Shown here: positions 34,956-47,205 of the stretch, one piece after another | Layout: every line of letters begins with the position of its first letter | How positions within the stretch are numbered: position 1 is the first letter of the stretch | Source of the DNA: Elephas maximus indicus | Lineage: Eukaryota > Chordata > Mammalia > Proboscidea > Elephantidae | Reading direction: 5' to 3' | DNA: 64,000 bases | Assembly: GCF_024166365.1 (NCBI RefSeq) | Contig: NC_064819.1 | Span: forward strand, 165,358,793 to 165,422,792 | Notes under the pieces: generated by a model | Database searches by the model: none | Told to the model about the DNA's origin: nothing | Seen by the model: the letters and a program-made list of their open reading frames with translations, nothing else | Made by a program: the position numbers and the translations under genes

Positions 34956-37900
34956 GTGCACTGTGCCTTTAGCCACAGTAATATATACCCAAATAAATGT
35001 TGTCCTTTTTCATATAGTCCTTTTGGTAGTCTACCTATATTCCAATAAAGCTGCCACTACTATTTTGGAGTGCTGTTTTGGGAATAACAAGCTAGCCCAA
35101 ACTGCTGGGCTAATTTGAATCAAACAAAAATGTTGACCTTATTGCTGTTTGGACACCTCCAAAATAAGCAAGTGATTGAGTCCACTAATGTTTTATGATC
35201 CATCTACATCTGACATATATTGAGCACTTCACTCTCCTTAGAGGAGTTTTGGTTCCCTAGTCCCACAGAGCCTACTTACCCTACCCCAGCACTGTAGAAA
35301 CGTAGTTGGATGTCTAGGTTGGGGGCTGACTGGGACTGGTGTAGATGAGAATGAAGGGTAATGAGTTCCTAGCTGTGTCAGAGCTCATGTTCATGGCAGG
35401 TGGGGCAGAAACGGCTTTGAAGTGAGAGGCATGGAGGAGGGGAAGATGAGCTGCTGGAGAAACCTGGTGGAGCTGGGACCTCACCCATAGCAAGAACTCA
35501 CAGTATACAGTTCATCCTGGCCCCAAGTGTCCAACTGTGCAATGTGCTGTCTGACTGTGGGGTAAGAGGAGGAAGGGAAGACTGGCTTTCTCACTCAAGC
35601 TGCCCCTATGCCTCTTAGTCCTTAGTATTATTCTGGCTCTGCAGAGGTGCACAACAAATGTCATACTGATAAACATAACAGCACTGTTCATGCTGTTGAA
35701 CTGACTAAAACATGGTTTGCAAATGAGGGGCTTTAGAATATTTTATTCTGGAAAAATAGCTATAGAGTTTCAAGTTTTCTCTTCTTGCTTTTTTTAGAAT
35801 AATTGGCAATACACACTTTCATTTGGGCAAGATCCATGATAGAGTAATCTTTGATAGAGCACATAGTACAACAACAACAAAAAGAAACGTGTAGTAGGAA
35901 CTCACTAAATACTTGCATTTCTTGTTGCTAAATCAGTTTCTTAGACTTCTCCTTCTCCTTCTCTTCACACCTCACCCTGATAGATTATCTGTATTTTTAT
36001 TTGCCCTTACAAGCACCTAAGCCTGGCATCTATTTCACCCAAGTCATGGGAACTCATTATAAGGTCTGAGATGTAGGTGGAACAACTTGACCAGAAGGTC
36101 AGAGAACTGAGTAACTCCATCACTGCTCAGAACTGTTTGCATTTCCCAAAGATGCCACTCTACCCTGGGTAACTTTCCCAGCACAAACTTGAGAGTTGGT
36201 TTAAATCAGACATATACTTAGCTCTCTGTTCTCTTTCCTCCAGCTTCACTTGGCTTTCATCTCACTCTCTCTCTCTGTGGCAGAAGCAGAGCCTGCCCTG
36301 GAAAATGTACAGCCAGAGCAGGACCTGTGGGGTAGGACTACCTTCGAGCCCTCGCATCCAGCACTGATTTTCTCCCTTGCCTTTTCCCCTGGCTCTCACC
36401 CGCTGTGTTTTAGGACTAGGAAAGGTATTGTAAAGGCTGTCCTAATTGATTCCTGGATTAAAAGGGATGGTCTGAGAATGCTGTGATAATCACAAGAGGA
36501 GAGTGAGACCCTGTCCCAAGCAAACTCTTTCCTTTTTGTTTTCATGTTTTGATCTTATGAGCCTTGACTCAGCTCAATTAAAGACAATGGCAGCCTGTTC
36601 AAAGGGGAATATCAAGCCCTTTGAATGGGCTAATTCTGCTCCAGGTTCCCGCCATCTATCTGCCCTTGACAAGCTCCAGTAGAAGTCAACAGGTGGTTGT
36701 CCAAATATAAATGAAAAGGCTTAACTCTAAAACATCGCTGTCTGAGGGGATTTTTAGAGGACTTTACTCTGTGGTTTTGGCAGTAACGGTGTGGTTCTTT
36801 GCCAGCACACAAAGAAATCTGACTTGTGTCATTCAGGAGTTACAGCTTTTCATCACAACTGTCCCCACTTAAGACCCACCCACCCCTTCTGCTCCGTAAC
36901 AAACCAGCAAACTCAAAAATAAAAAATGAAGAGAGAGAGACTCGGGAAGCAATGGAAGGTGGATGATACAGGAATCCTTGGTAATTCTATGTTTTATTCC
37001 CTTATCAAAGCCACACTTAAACATATCAAAACCAGAGTATTTTGATGTGTGGACAGAGTGGGAGGAGAGGGGTTTTGCAAGCAGATTTCTTTCAATAAAA
37101 TTTCCTACATGAAACAAGCCACGTATTACACAGGAAAATAGTGACTCCAGACAAAACCCAGTTTCTAAAGAAGATTCTATTGTGTTTCAAAGTTGCAGCA
37201 AATTTGTCAGTAGAATATACCGTATAGGAATATTACTGAGAATTTGGAGATTCAATTCAGAATCTAACTTTACATTTTTCAACTTCTTGAGCAAGTAATT
37301 CACTGGATACGAGTCTAGAAGAATAGTCTGTCTTCACTTTCCATTTTGGTAAACTGTCCTGGGTATTTAGTAATTTCCAATAACCATTGAAAAGGCGTAA
37401 GTGCGACACAGTTTTCTGACTTAGAGGAACAAAGCTCTGATTATATAAATAGAATATATACATCTAAGCTCAACTTACATATACAACATTAATAATTGAA
37501 TCACACAAATCAAATCAAAACCTCCAGGAAACATCAGTGACAAAGGTAAACACTCACATTAACACTAGGCCATCGTGGAGTCCTTCATTGTCCTTCTTGT
37601 CTTGTGGTGGAAAACCTTGACCCTCAGTGTCAAAATATCTGGTTGGGTCCGTTAGGAGCTTCCATCTGAAAGGCTCTGTGCAGACAGGACCCTGTGTCTC
37701 TTGGAGTTTTCTAGGATGCTCAAGGCTCCTCCTCCAAACGTTCTACCCTGATATGGCCCATGGAAACACACACCCTGCTTCAGCCTGATGCCAATTTCAG
37801 ATGGGCTTGTGACAGCTGACCTCTGTGGAACAGAAGTAGCCTGTGTGACTCCACTATGTTCCCAAACACTCGGCCAGGATCCCGTTTCAGCCTTCTGTGG

Positions 37901-38165
37901 CTGGAGCCTCAGTGTTGGTGGAGCAGAGAAGATGCGCACATGCTATCTTGTGGGTTGAGTAAAAGGGGCTGGCTTGGACCTCAGGGAGGTGCACAGATGC
38001 CTGAGACGAGTCTAGGGAGAACATCATGCAGAAACATCTTTATCTTTTTTCTTTCCATATCCACCAACTTTTCTCTTTTCCCAGAACATGAAGAAGTCTC
38101 CACAAACCATGGAGAAGTCTCCATAGGAACTGAGCCAAAAGCATTTATAAACACTTTGGTATAGC
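34956..38165. other. Unique intergenic sequence, 3.2 kb
   Basis: No interspersed repeat of clear identity and no coding signal was recognised. Short open frames (for example 36250-36486 and 37856-38164, both plus) are not similar to known proteins and lack splice or codon evidence. Confidence 0.5.
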
Positions 38166-38350
38166 AAGGAGCCCTGGTGGTGCAGTGAGTAAGTGCTCAG
38201 ATGTTAACTGAAAGGTTGACGGGAGAAAGATGTGGAAGTTTGTTCCCATAAAGATTACAGCCTTGGAAATTCTACTGGGCAGTTCTGCTCTGCACACATG
38301 GGGTTGCTATGAGTTGGAATTGACTCGAAGTCAATGTGTATGGGTAGGTA
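38166..38350 (+). repeat. AfroSINE, longer type
   Basis: Starts with the tRNA-like head GGAGCCCTGGTGGTGCAGTG (A box), includes AAGATTACAGCC in the body, and ends GAGTTGGAATTGACTCGAAG. Confidence 0.85.
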
Positions 38351-39130
38351 TAGAAAGATTTTGTTTCTCGGCCCTTGCAATGGCAGAGATTAACATTTGA
38401 TAACCTTGATAGTCTGCACTTTTGAAGTTAAGTAAATGTCTTCTAATAAGCTCCTAAATTAGAGAGGAGAGGAGGCCTGGCTAGTCTCATGCTTTTGGCA
38501 TCAGAAACATGGTAAAAATAAAACTTAACACTAATTTTAACAGCTTATAAATATCAGAGAATATTGTAAACTAAAGAATAAGTATATTGGGCAAACCCAC
38601 AGTGGCCTCTACTAGCTAAGTAGTTCTGTGGGCTCTAAGAGAACTAATTTTCTACATTAAAAAAGAAAAAAAAAAATTACTGGTCCCAGGTGAAAGGGGA
38701 AATAGAATCACTAAGTCTTAAATATCTAATTAAAACTTTGTGAAAATCAGCTAGCAGAAACTGAATACTTCAATTTAGATTCAAAAAGAGAAGAGAATGA
38801 CTTTTCATATAGCAAAGTGAATGCCGTCCATTTTGGGAAGGCAAACTCTTATGCCAACAGGGCCAACACTGTGCAAAGCACATTTTCTAACTCCTCTTTG
38901 GGAGCTGTTTTCAAAATTACTCCAGAATCTCAGTCTCATCTTGTTTTAGACCAAAGTTTTTTTTTTTTACCTAGCCTGATTGTGTTGACATTAGGCCATT
39001 TCCAAAAATTAAATTCTCTCTCAAAGAATAAATGTTTGCCACCACTGAGGAGAAACATACCTCAGGCTCTGAAGGAAAATCTGAAAGTGGGTTTCAAAAG
39101 CTTGTAGGCAATAACTACATCACTGAAACA
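38351..39130. other. Unique intergenic sequence
   Basis: AT-rich DNA with short A and T runs (38663-38677; 38957-38966). Nothing else was recognised. Confidence 0.45.
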
Positions 39131-39300
39131 AGCATGCGACCCTGTAGGACAGAATAGAACTATTCCATAGGGTTTCCAAGGCTGTAATCTTTACAGAAGC
39201 AGACTATCACATCTTTCTCCCTCAGAACGGCTGGTGTGTTTGAACTGCCGGCCTTTTGGTTAGCAGCTGAGTGCTTAACCACTGCGCCACCAGGGCCCCT
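39131..39300 (-). repeat. AfroSINE, longer type, 3' end degraded
   Basis: It has the inverted head AACCACTGCGCCACCAGGG near 39275-39295 and the CTGTAATCTTTACAGAAGCAGAC segment. It lies 10 bases from another copy in the same orientation. Confidence 0.85.
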
Positions 39301-39309
39301 TTTTGTGCC

Positions 39310-39505
39310 ACTACCAAAACTATTGCCATCAAGTCAATTCCGACTCATAGTGACCCTGTAGGTCAGGGTAAAACTGCCCCATAGGGTTTCCAAGGCTGTA
39401 GTCTTTATGGGAGCAGACTGCCACATCCTTCTTCTGCAGGGTTTGAACTGCGACCTTTTGGTTAGTAGCCAAGAGTTTAGCCACTGTACCACCAAGTCTT
39501 CTTAA
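39310..39505 (-). repeat. AfroSINE, longer type
   Basis: A complete copy runs from the A-rich tail side (ACCAAAACTATTGCCATC) to the inverted head (CCACTGTACCACCAAG). It is directly adjacent to the previous copy. Confidence 0.85.
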
Positions 39506-39654
39506 ATAGAGATAACAAACTCTAAAAGGAAGCAAGGAACGTCTGAGGTTCTGTGAGAGTCTATCACATCTATGCTAAGTTTTAAGTAATTCAATATCTT
39601 TTTAAATAAAATTGTCCAAATATCAGAAGATACTAGTCTAATGGCCTCCAACAC

Positions 39655-39945
39655 CTTTTTAGCTCAGTAATGAGGTCACTCCTGATGTACACCCTTCAGC
39701 CAAAGATAAAACAGGCCCATCGAACAAAACGAGACTAAAGGGGTGCACCAGCCCTGGGGCAGGGACTGGAAGGCAGGAAGGAACAGGAAAACACGCAATA
39801 AGGAACCCAAGGTCGAGAAGGGAGAGTGTTGACATGTCGTGGGGTTGTTAACCAATGTCATAGAACAATGTGTGTACTAACTGATGAGAAACTAGTTTGT
39901 TCTGTAATACTTCATCTAAAGTACAATTAAAAAAAAAAAAAAGAT
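39655..39945 (+). mobile_element. Afrotherian L1 3' UTR end (subfamily a)
   Basis: The stretch GTTGACATGTCGTGGGGTTGTTAACC..TAATACTTCATCTAAAGTACAATT followed by a poly(A) run at 39929-39942 looks like the terminal 3' UTR of an elephant-type L1. It is strongly 5'-truncated. Confidence 0.55.
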
Positions 39946-39949
39946 GATA

Positions 39950-40545
39950 CTAGTCTATAGGACAAATAGTTTCCACGAACCACAGCTTCATCTATCCTGA
40001 GACAGAAGAACTATATGCTGCCTGGCTACCACTGACAACTCTACTAATCAGGGCCACAGTAGACCGACCCTAAGAGAATGAGAGAAAAATGTGCAACAGA
40101 CAAAACCTCAAATTCCTAAAAAACAAAACAAAAACAAACCAGACTTACTGGATTGGTTGAGACTGGGGGACTCCCCGAGACCATTGCCCTGAGATACTCT
40201 TTAAATCTTGAACCAAAACTAACCACTCAGGTAACCTTGTAGCTAATTACCAGATTGGCTCACAAAATAATGAACATCATTAATAAGTACTGTGCTGCTT
40301 TAAAAACTCACCTATATGAGACCAAACAATTAACCATTACTTCAGAACAAAGATGAGAATATAAGGGGGCAGGGAAACTAGATTAATGGAAACATAACAA
40401 CCAGAATGGAAATAATGAGAAGGTTCATACATTGTGAAGAACGTAACCAATGTCACTGACCAATCTGTGTAGAAATTGTTGAATGGGAACCTAAACTGCT
40501 GTGTAAACCTTCACTAAAAATACAGTAAAATATTTAAAAAATTGA
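39950..40545 (+). mobile_element. Afrotherian L1 3' UTR end (related subfamily b)
   Basis: It ends AACGTAACCAATGTCACTGACC..TGTGTAAACCTTCACTAAAAATACAGTAAAA, which parallels the preceding element's end. The body contains AAACATAACAACCAGAATGG. It lies in tandem with the previous element, in the same orientation. Confidence 0.55.
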
Positions 40546-41149
40546 CCAAACATCTATCAATTGTAGTAATATGTAAGCATAATTGGCCTCAGCTGTACAT
40601 CATTCTTTTTTGCCCCTGATTTTCCCGTCCGTGAAAGTCACATTGACATTTCTGGAATCAATGGAAAATTTTCAAAGCTCCAAACTTTTCCAAAGTGCTG
40701 ACTTAGGAAGTTGGATGGTTTGGTGTCCGTTTATAGAACTTTTCCATGGGTTTTCTGTTCAGGTGGTAAAGCAATCAATGTGGATGAAGCGATTGTATAA
40801 AGCCCCGATCCCTTTCTCATTATGGAATCACCATCTCAGCTATGCACAGATCAAGCACACCTGGGACCTCACAGGTTTTTTTAGGGGAGGAGGTGGGATG
40901 GGGTGGGAGGGAAAGTGGTAGTGGTTTCTTGGAATAAAGAGCATTCATCTCTCAAGGCTTCTACCCAATTTCTTCAGAAGCCGCTGGAGTAGTGGGCAAG
41001 TACGGCAATTCTCTGTGACGGTGTGGTGAGGAGGAGCGGGGTCCAAGGCAGGGCGTGGTCCCTGCCCAGAGCTGCCTCAGTGGCTTATGGTCCACTCCAG
41101 ACTCGTTTGAGTCCAAAAGGGAGGAAGACAGGGGCATGCACTATGTTTA
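40546..41149. other. Unique intergenic sequence
   Basis: Moderate-GC unique DNA with a G-rich patch at about 40880-40920. No gene was recognised. Confidence 0.45.
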
Positions 41150-41315
41150 CCCACCAAAAAACCCACTGCCGTCAAGTAGATTCCTGACTCATAGTGACCC
41201 TATAGGACAGAGTAGAACTGCCCCCAGAGGATTTCCGAGGTACGCCTGGTGGATTCAAACTGCTGACCTTTTGGTTAGCAGCCATAACTCTTAATCACTA
41301 CGCTACCAGGGTTTA
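41150..41315 (-). repeat. AfroSINE
   Basis: A near-complete copy has its A-rich tail at 41152-41163 and inverted head at CACTACGCTACCAGGG. Confidence 0.88.
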
Positions 41316-41419
41316 TGCTTAGTGCCCACCATTTTTGGGGTCTTTATTCTACTTGTGAGTTTGAAGCAGCTGCTGGGGCCGAAAGTGTGGCAGAGTTGAA
41401 CACTTTCGGGTCAGAGCTT

Positions 41420-41760
41420 CAAGTTCTTCCCTTACCATATATTAGTTACTTAGCTTTTCTGCATATCTTAGCTGCAGAATGGGGCAGAATGCTAGCCTCA
41501 TAGAGTCACTGGACTCCAAGTGGACGGGAAATAACTTGTGTAAGCATCTGCTTAATACAAACACAGCACCCTCACATTTGACTTCTGTGACAACTCTGAG
41601 CATGGGTGTGACAATTTCATCACACAGCAGAGACACTGAGACACAGAGGGCTAGGCCACTTGGCTGTGTTCACACAGGTAGTAGTAAGTTGTGGAGATAT
41701 TGTTCACATCTAGGCCTGTCTGACTCTAAATCCTGCATCTTTTCTGCTACCCCACTGTAC
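41420..41760 (+). repeat. MIR SINE(s)
   Basis: It contains TTAGTTACTTAGCTTTTCTGC and later CATCACACAGCAGAGACACTGAGACACAGAGGG..CACACAGGTAGTAG, with GACTCTAAATCCTGC at the end. It may be one long MIR or two overlapping remnants. Confidence 0.65.
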
Positions 41761-42710
41761 TCAGTAAATGTTTTCTCTTTAGGAAGGTTCCTTGAAGCTA
41801 GTAGTATTGGAGCCAGCGGCTGGGGGATGGAGACAGACTCCGTAATGGTTGTTGAAGGCAGTGGTGTTTTGTGGGAACGTGCTAGCAAAGGAAAGATGTG
41901 TTTTCAAACCCATGTCCTTAATACCAGCCAAGGTCAACCTGAGAACAATTTGCAGTGGAAAATTACACCCAGCAAATTCTGCCTGATCCTAATTAGGAGC
42001 TAACCTCTTCTATTAGATGAACTTTTTCTTTATTTCTTCACTGTAGAGAATGGACTGTAACTTGTTAATGAAATAGCATGCTAATATATGTAATTTTATA
42101 ATTTGTGGTTGATCAAGAGAAAATTTTCTTTTGTTAGAAAATAGGGCTTTTATTTCCCACTTTTTTTTTATTCCCTCAAAATCATTAGTTCTTTAAACAT
42201 TTTCTTTTGGTTTCATAATAAAGGAGTGGAGAATGAGACCACCTACTTCTTCCAGAGCTTTCTTTCACATCTACCCATTTGTTCAGTCTCAGTGGCTTTG
42301 CTGTTTTAATTCAGTTATTATTTATTCAGTTCCCAGGGGACGCTCTCTGAGGTGGAGGTTACAGCCCCAAAGAAACTTACTGTCAAACATCATCAAGACA
42401 GATGCACATGTAGACAAGTGAGAGATAATGGGATAAAAACACCCCAGACAGTACAGATTTACATCCCAGGCCTGATGCCACTGCTGGGCCTCATTTCTTG
42501 CTTTGGGCTCTTTTATCTCACAGGGCTTCAGAGTAAGGAGAAGCGATGGTTATAGAAGTGCAAGGAACAGACCAGATGCCCCAAATGCTCTTTGTCCTGA
42601 TGTCTCTGTCCACCCCACATGGCTGCTTAGATTCTGGGCCTTGGCTCTTAATTTCGAAGTAGCTAGAAATGACCTGCATCTCATTGATGGTGTTCTCCCC
42701 ACAGTACTAA
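41761..42710. other. Unique intergenic sequence
   Basis: No repeat or coding signal was recognised. The frame at 41479-42003 (plus) starts inside the MIR and is not credible as a gene. Confidence 0.45.
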
Positions 42711-43300
42711 GAGGGCAGTTCAGCTCAGGAAACATTGATTGAGCACCTGTGTGCCAGGCACTGTGGTAGGCCTTGGAGGTAAACGATGAAGAGGAAGTGG
42801 AACCTGCCATAGTAAACCAGTTGCCATTGAGTCAATTCTGAATCATGGTGACCCCATGTGTTTCAAAGCAGAATTGTGCTCCATAGGGTTTTCAATGGCT
42901 GTGATCTTTCTGAAGTATTTTTCCGGGCATATCTTACAAGGTGCCTCTGGGAGGATTTGAACCGCCAACCTTTGGTTAGTAGCTGAGAGTTTAACCGTTT
43001 ATGCCATCCAGGGACTCCACCTGCTGTAGAGAGGGTTACTATCCAATGAATCAGACAAATCCACAGACAGACACTTTCAGCATCAAGGGCAGGTAAAGCA
43101 ATGCAGGTATGGGCAGGGACAAGGGGAGAGCAGGGAGTGGGTGCTTGGCCAGTCCAAGGAGATGCCCCTGGGCTGGGACTTGAAAAGGACTAAGAGGTCC
43201 ACAGCTAAGAAGGGGCTTAGGGTCTTCCAAGCACAGAGACCCACCGAGTCAAGGCACAGGGTGTGGGCAGCATGAAGGAATGAAAAGCAGTGAGGCAAAA
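42711..43300 (+). mobile_element. Ancient mammalian repeat split by an AfroSINE
   Basis: The left piece (42711-42813) has ATTGATTGAGCACCTGTGTGCCAGGCACTGTG. The right piece (43019 to about 43300) continues with AGACAAATCCACAGACAGACA and a GGGCTGGGACTTGAAAAGG-type tail. Family name not assigned. Confidence 0.45.
42814..43018 (-). repeat. AfroSINE, longer type
   Basis: It runs from AAACCAGTTGCCATTGAGTC (3' side) to the inverted head TTTATGCCATCCAGGGACTCC. Confidence 0.85.
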
Positions 43301-45927
43301 CACGAAGCATCAAATCTGAGGCAAAAGGGTGCAGGTACTAAGACTTGATGGAGGTCACAGAGGAACTGTGAGTCCCAGAAAATACAGAGAAGGTTGAAAG
43401 AAGGAAAACCACCTTGAGCTTTTCTGAAGTACAAAAAGCACAACAATAAAACCCCTTCTCCAGAGAATCTTCATTTTTTTATCCTTAAGGACAACACTGA
43501 ACATGCCCTTGTTTCAACCTGCCTTTAATACCAAATTATCCCCAGTGTCCATCCACTCAGGTACTTGGTGTTCTGTAGGAGACTTGAGAGGTTTGGGCAC
43601 TGGCACTGCCATTCCCACACACTGTAAACACTTCAGAGAAACTGTGCCTACTCTGAGGAAGATCCCTCATAATGGGAAATCACTCTTTTCCCTAAAGTTG
43701 TCTTTGGCAGGAAATTAAAGCTTTCTCCTTAACCCTCCATGGATTCTTGTCCCCTCAGATGTACAACTAGTGAACTCATTTGTAAAGAAAACACAAAGTG
43801 TAATCTTTTGTTTATTTGAAGCAGGTTGTGATTTTGAGAGTTGTTTCTTTAACCAAACACTTTAAACCAACTATTTTCAATGGAAAAATACTGTATAAGT
43901 ACAAGGTAAAAAAAAAATCAAATGGTGCAAACCATTAAACATTAATTCTCGCCCTCCAGTCCCCTCTTCAGAAGCCACTGCTCATAAATTTCTTGTATAG
44001 CCTTCCAGAATTATTCCATGGAGAGCACTGAGTTCTTTAGACAATACACATTTAGTAAGGAACATGTTGTTAAGTAAATAGCAGTCTGTGGTAGAAGCTG
44101 TAAAATATTCTCCAGCAGGGTCTATCAGGAGTCAGGGCCCAACTCACATCTTACCACTGAACCTATTGCTGGAAAAACACCTTTAATTTCCTAGATTCTG
44201 TTCTGAGTTTGCCCTCCTTCATATTATCTTCCCTGCACAGGAAGGCATTTGTCTGCCTAATGACCTGCAAGCAGGAAGGATATTCAGTAACCTCGCTTTG
44301 TTCTGTTGACCTTCACCGGAGACACCTCAGCTAATACTTTTAAGAGAAGATGAACAATGAGCATGGTGGGTGCTCCAGAAATCTTTATTAAGTACATTTT
44401 CCTTTGCTTGCTTGATTGCCCCATTTTAATTCTTAAAGCTATTATTTAAAACTTTCATTTGTTCCACAGATATTTCCCAAGCGCCTCTTATGTCATCTAA
44501 GACTGTGTGCTATGCAGATGAGGATAAAGAACTCACGTCCTGTGATAAGCACATGCTCTGGGGTTCAAAAGCAGTGCAGGCTCAGGGGAGAAGGCAGCAT
44601 TCAAGACTCGGTGGATGCAATGCAGGACCAAAGGATTGGGGCCGGTCCTTGTTGAGATCTCATGCCGATTTGTGTTGACTCTTCAGTTTTGAAGCATCTG
44701 CATAGCCCAATTTTGGTTGAAGGTTGTGATTAGTATGTATTTCTTACATTGATACACATCTGCATATAGACATGGGATAAAATATATATAATCTGAGAGA
44801 GATTTGAATTGCCTCTGGAAATGATTCAAATAATGAAGAAATTTTACACATCATTTTTTTTTTGCTTGAATAAATCTTAAATTGCTGTGAAATGACTACT
44901 GAGGTGCTTTGAAAAGTCTGACATCCCTTTAAATAGATCACCCTTTAGGGTCTGTACCAGCCATTCAAGGTGGTTCATCATGGGGTGTTATTATATTTAC
45001 TTCTCTGGTCAAAGCCAGCTTTTCTTTATTTAGCACTTCATGCCTTAATGGAGGTGGTGCTGGTGTTGGGGGTTTGCTACTGTGTCGGTTAAAACTTGGG
45101 AGGGATAGCTCCCTACATTCTTCTTTCCTATCAAAAATGTGATAAGAAACATAGAAACATTAAGAAATGCATTTAATACAAACAACCAAGCCCGCCCTTC
45201 CAAAATGATACCATTTTACCAAATACACTGGGAAGAATAATTTTTAATGTCAACCTCAAAAGTCTGTAAATCAAAAATAGAAGAGATCATTTTAAGACCT
45301 TTGTCATACCACAGAGCATGCAGGCATGCTTGTTAATTCATGATGACATTTTAAGTAGTCCTATTTTGCCAGGAGAGATAATGGTAGGGCATAGTCCCAT
45401 TTCCAAGGAGGTTTTCAACTTTAGCTCAACTTCTGTGGTGAGGGAAGAGCAACTGGCAGGCCAGCAGTGCCATGGCGCAGCCCCAAGTCTACATCTGCTG
45501 TATTCTGGCTCAGCAGAGCAGTGAGTAGAGGGCCTTTGCTGCTTGACTTTACTTCAGGTGACTTCTAGAGGATCCACCTGAGAGGAAATCTCCCACTGAG
45601 TCACAAAAGAACCATCTGTCATGAAATTTTGTAGTTAAAGCTAAGCTTAGAAGAACAGCAGAAAAGGAAGAAGCATGCTAACTAGCTCCATTTGTACATA
45701 ATCAGGAAATCATGAGCCTCAGCCTTGGTCTAGAATGTGGTTCTATAGTTGCCTTCATTCTACAATTTCAACATCACCTACTTAGATGTGTTTCTATGGA
45801 GAAATCTACAGCTTCACTTTGGTTAGATTAAATATTGCTCTAAACATGTCATACTGGTCTAGGCAAATCATAAACACCTTATGCCTAATTTCTTTTTGAT
45901 TCCTGAGCTAAAATCTGAACATTATTT
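43301..45927. other. Unique intergenic sequence with one old L1 scrap
   Basis: Mostly unique. About 43890-44020 resembles an inverted old L1 3' UTR (CCAGTCCCCTCTTCAGAAGCCACTG..TTCCAGAATTATTCCATG). Nothing else was recognised. Confidence 0.4.
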
Positions 45928-46082
45928 CCCATCGCTGTCGAGTCGATCCTGATTCATAGCGACTTTAAAGGGCAGAGTAGAACTGCCCCATAGTTTCCAA
46001 GGAGTGGCTGGTGGGTTTGAACTGCTGACCTTTTGGTTAGTAGCCGAGCTCTTAACCCCTGTGCCACCAGGGCTCCTGGACA
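45928..46082 (-). repeat. AfroSINE
   Basis: A clear copy ends in the inverted head CCCCTGTGCCACCAGGGCTCC; the 3' side starts CCATCGCTGTCGAGTCGATCC. Confidence 0.88.
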
Positions 46083-46084
46083 TT

Positions 46085-46700
46085 ATTTAGCTATGTATAA
46101 TTTTATGGAATTAAAAATAATTAAATAAGCAGTGGGTAAGGTATTTATTGTAGCAACTATTTGTAGTAGCACACATTGGAAACGAACGAATCTAAATGCC
46201 CATCAATTTTAAAAAGGATAAATAAATTGTGGTATATTCATGGTATTGTTGTTAGGTGCCATTGAGTTGCTTCTGACTCATAGCGACCCTACGTACAACA
46301 GAATGAAATGCTGCCTGGTCCTGCACCATTCTCACAATCGATGCTATGTTTGAGCCCATTGTTTTGGGCACTGTGTCAACCCACCTCATTGAGGGTCTTC
46401 CTCTTTTTCACCGACCCTCTACTTCACCAAGCATGATGTCCTTCTCCAGGGACTGGTGCCTTCTAATAACATGTCCAAATTAAGCAAGATGAAGTTCGCC
46501 ATCCTTACTTCTAAGGAGCATTCTGGCTGTACTTCTTCCAAGACAGATTTGCTTGTTTTTCTGGCAGTGCCTGGTATATTTAATATTCATCAATACTATA
46601 ATTCAAATGCATCAAATTCAAATATGGTATACTCATACAATGAAATAAATTAAAACTACATATATCAACAATTTAGAGTGAAAAAGTTTGAATGCATGCT
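46085..46700 (+). mobile_element. Old L1 3' end split by an RTE fragment
   Basis: The left piece to 46246 ends AAATTGTGGTATATTCATGGTAT. The right piece from 46624 continues ATGGTATACTCATACAATGAAATA, a typical old L1 3' phrase. Confidence 0.75.
46247..46623 (-). mobile_element. RTE LINE 3' fragment, short
   Basis: It carries the (AAC)n tail and the last 370 bases of the element. ATGGTAT is duplicated at 46240-46246 and 46624-46630. It is inserted in the old L1 3' UTR. Confidence 0.85.
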
Positions 46701-46704
46701 AGAT

Positions 46705-47205
46705 ACTGTTGTACCAGTAATCTACTACTGGGTGACAAAATACCCCCAAACTATCATCTTAAAACAATAAACACTTATTATCATAGTTTCTGTGAGTCGT
46801 GAATCTGGGAGCAGTTTAGTTGGGTTACTCTTGTTCAGGGTCTCTCATAAGGCTGTTTCTAAGCTCTTCACATGGCTGCTGGCAGGCCTCAGTAGACCCA
46901 CTTCCAAATTTCCCCTTGTGAGCCTCTCCACAAGGCTGCCTCGACATACATAGCATGACATAGCTGGCTTTCCCCATAAGTGGGTGATCCAAGAGAGAGC
47001 AAGAAAGAAACCACCAGAGATCGAAGTTACAGCTTTTTTATAACCTAATTTTGGAAGTGACATTTCCATCACTTCTGTCATATTCTATTCATTATAAGTA
47101 AGTCCATAAGTCCAGCCCATACTCAAGGGGAGGGAATTACATAAGGGTGTAAATACAAGAAGGTGGAGGTGATTGGAGGTCACCTTGAAAGCTGCCTCCA
47201 TAGCT
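46705..47205 (+). mobile_element. LTR-like ancient repeat (family B)
   Basis: It opens TCTACTACTGGGTGACAAAATACCCCC..TATTATCATAGTTTCTGTGAGTCGTGAATC and ends ACTCAAGGGGAGGGAATTACATAAGGGTG, both phrases of a common mammalian repeat that I do not name with certainty. Confidence 0.5.
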
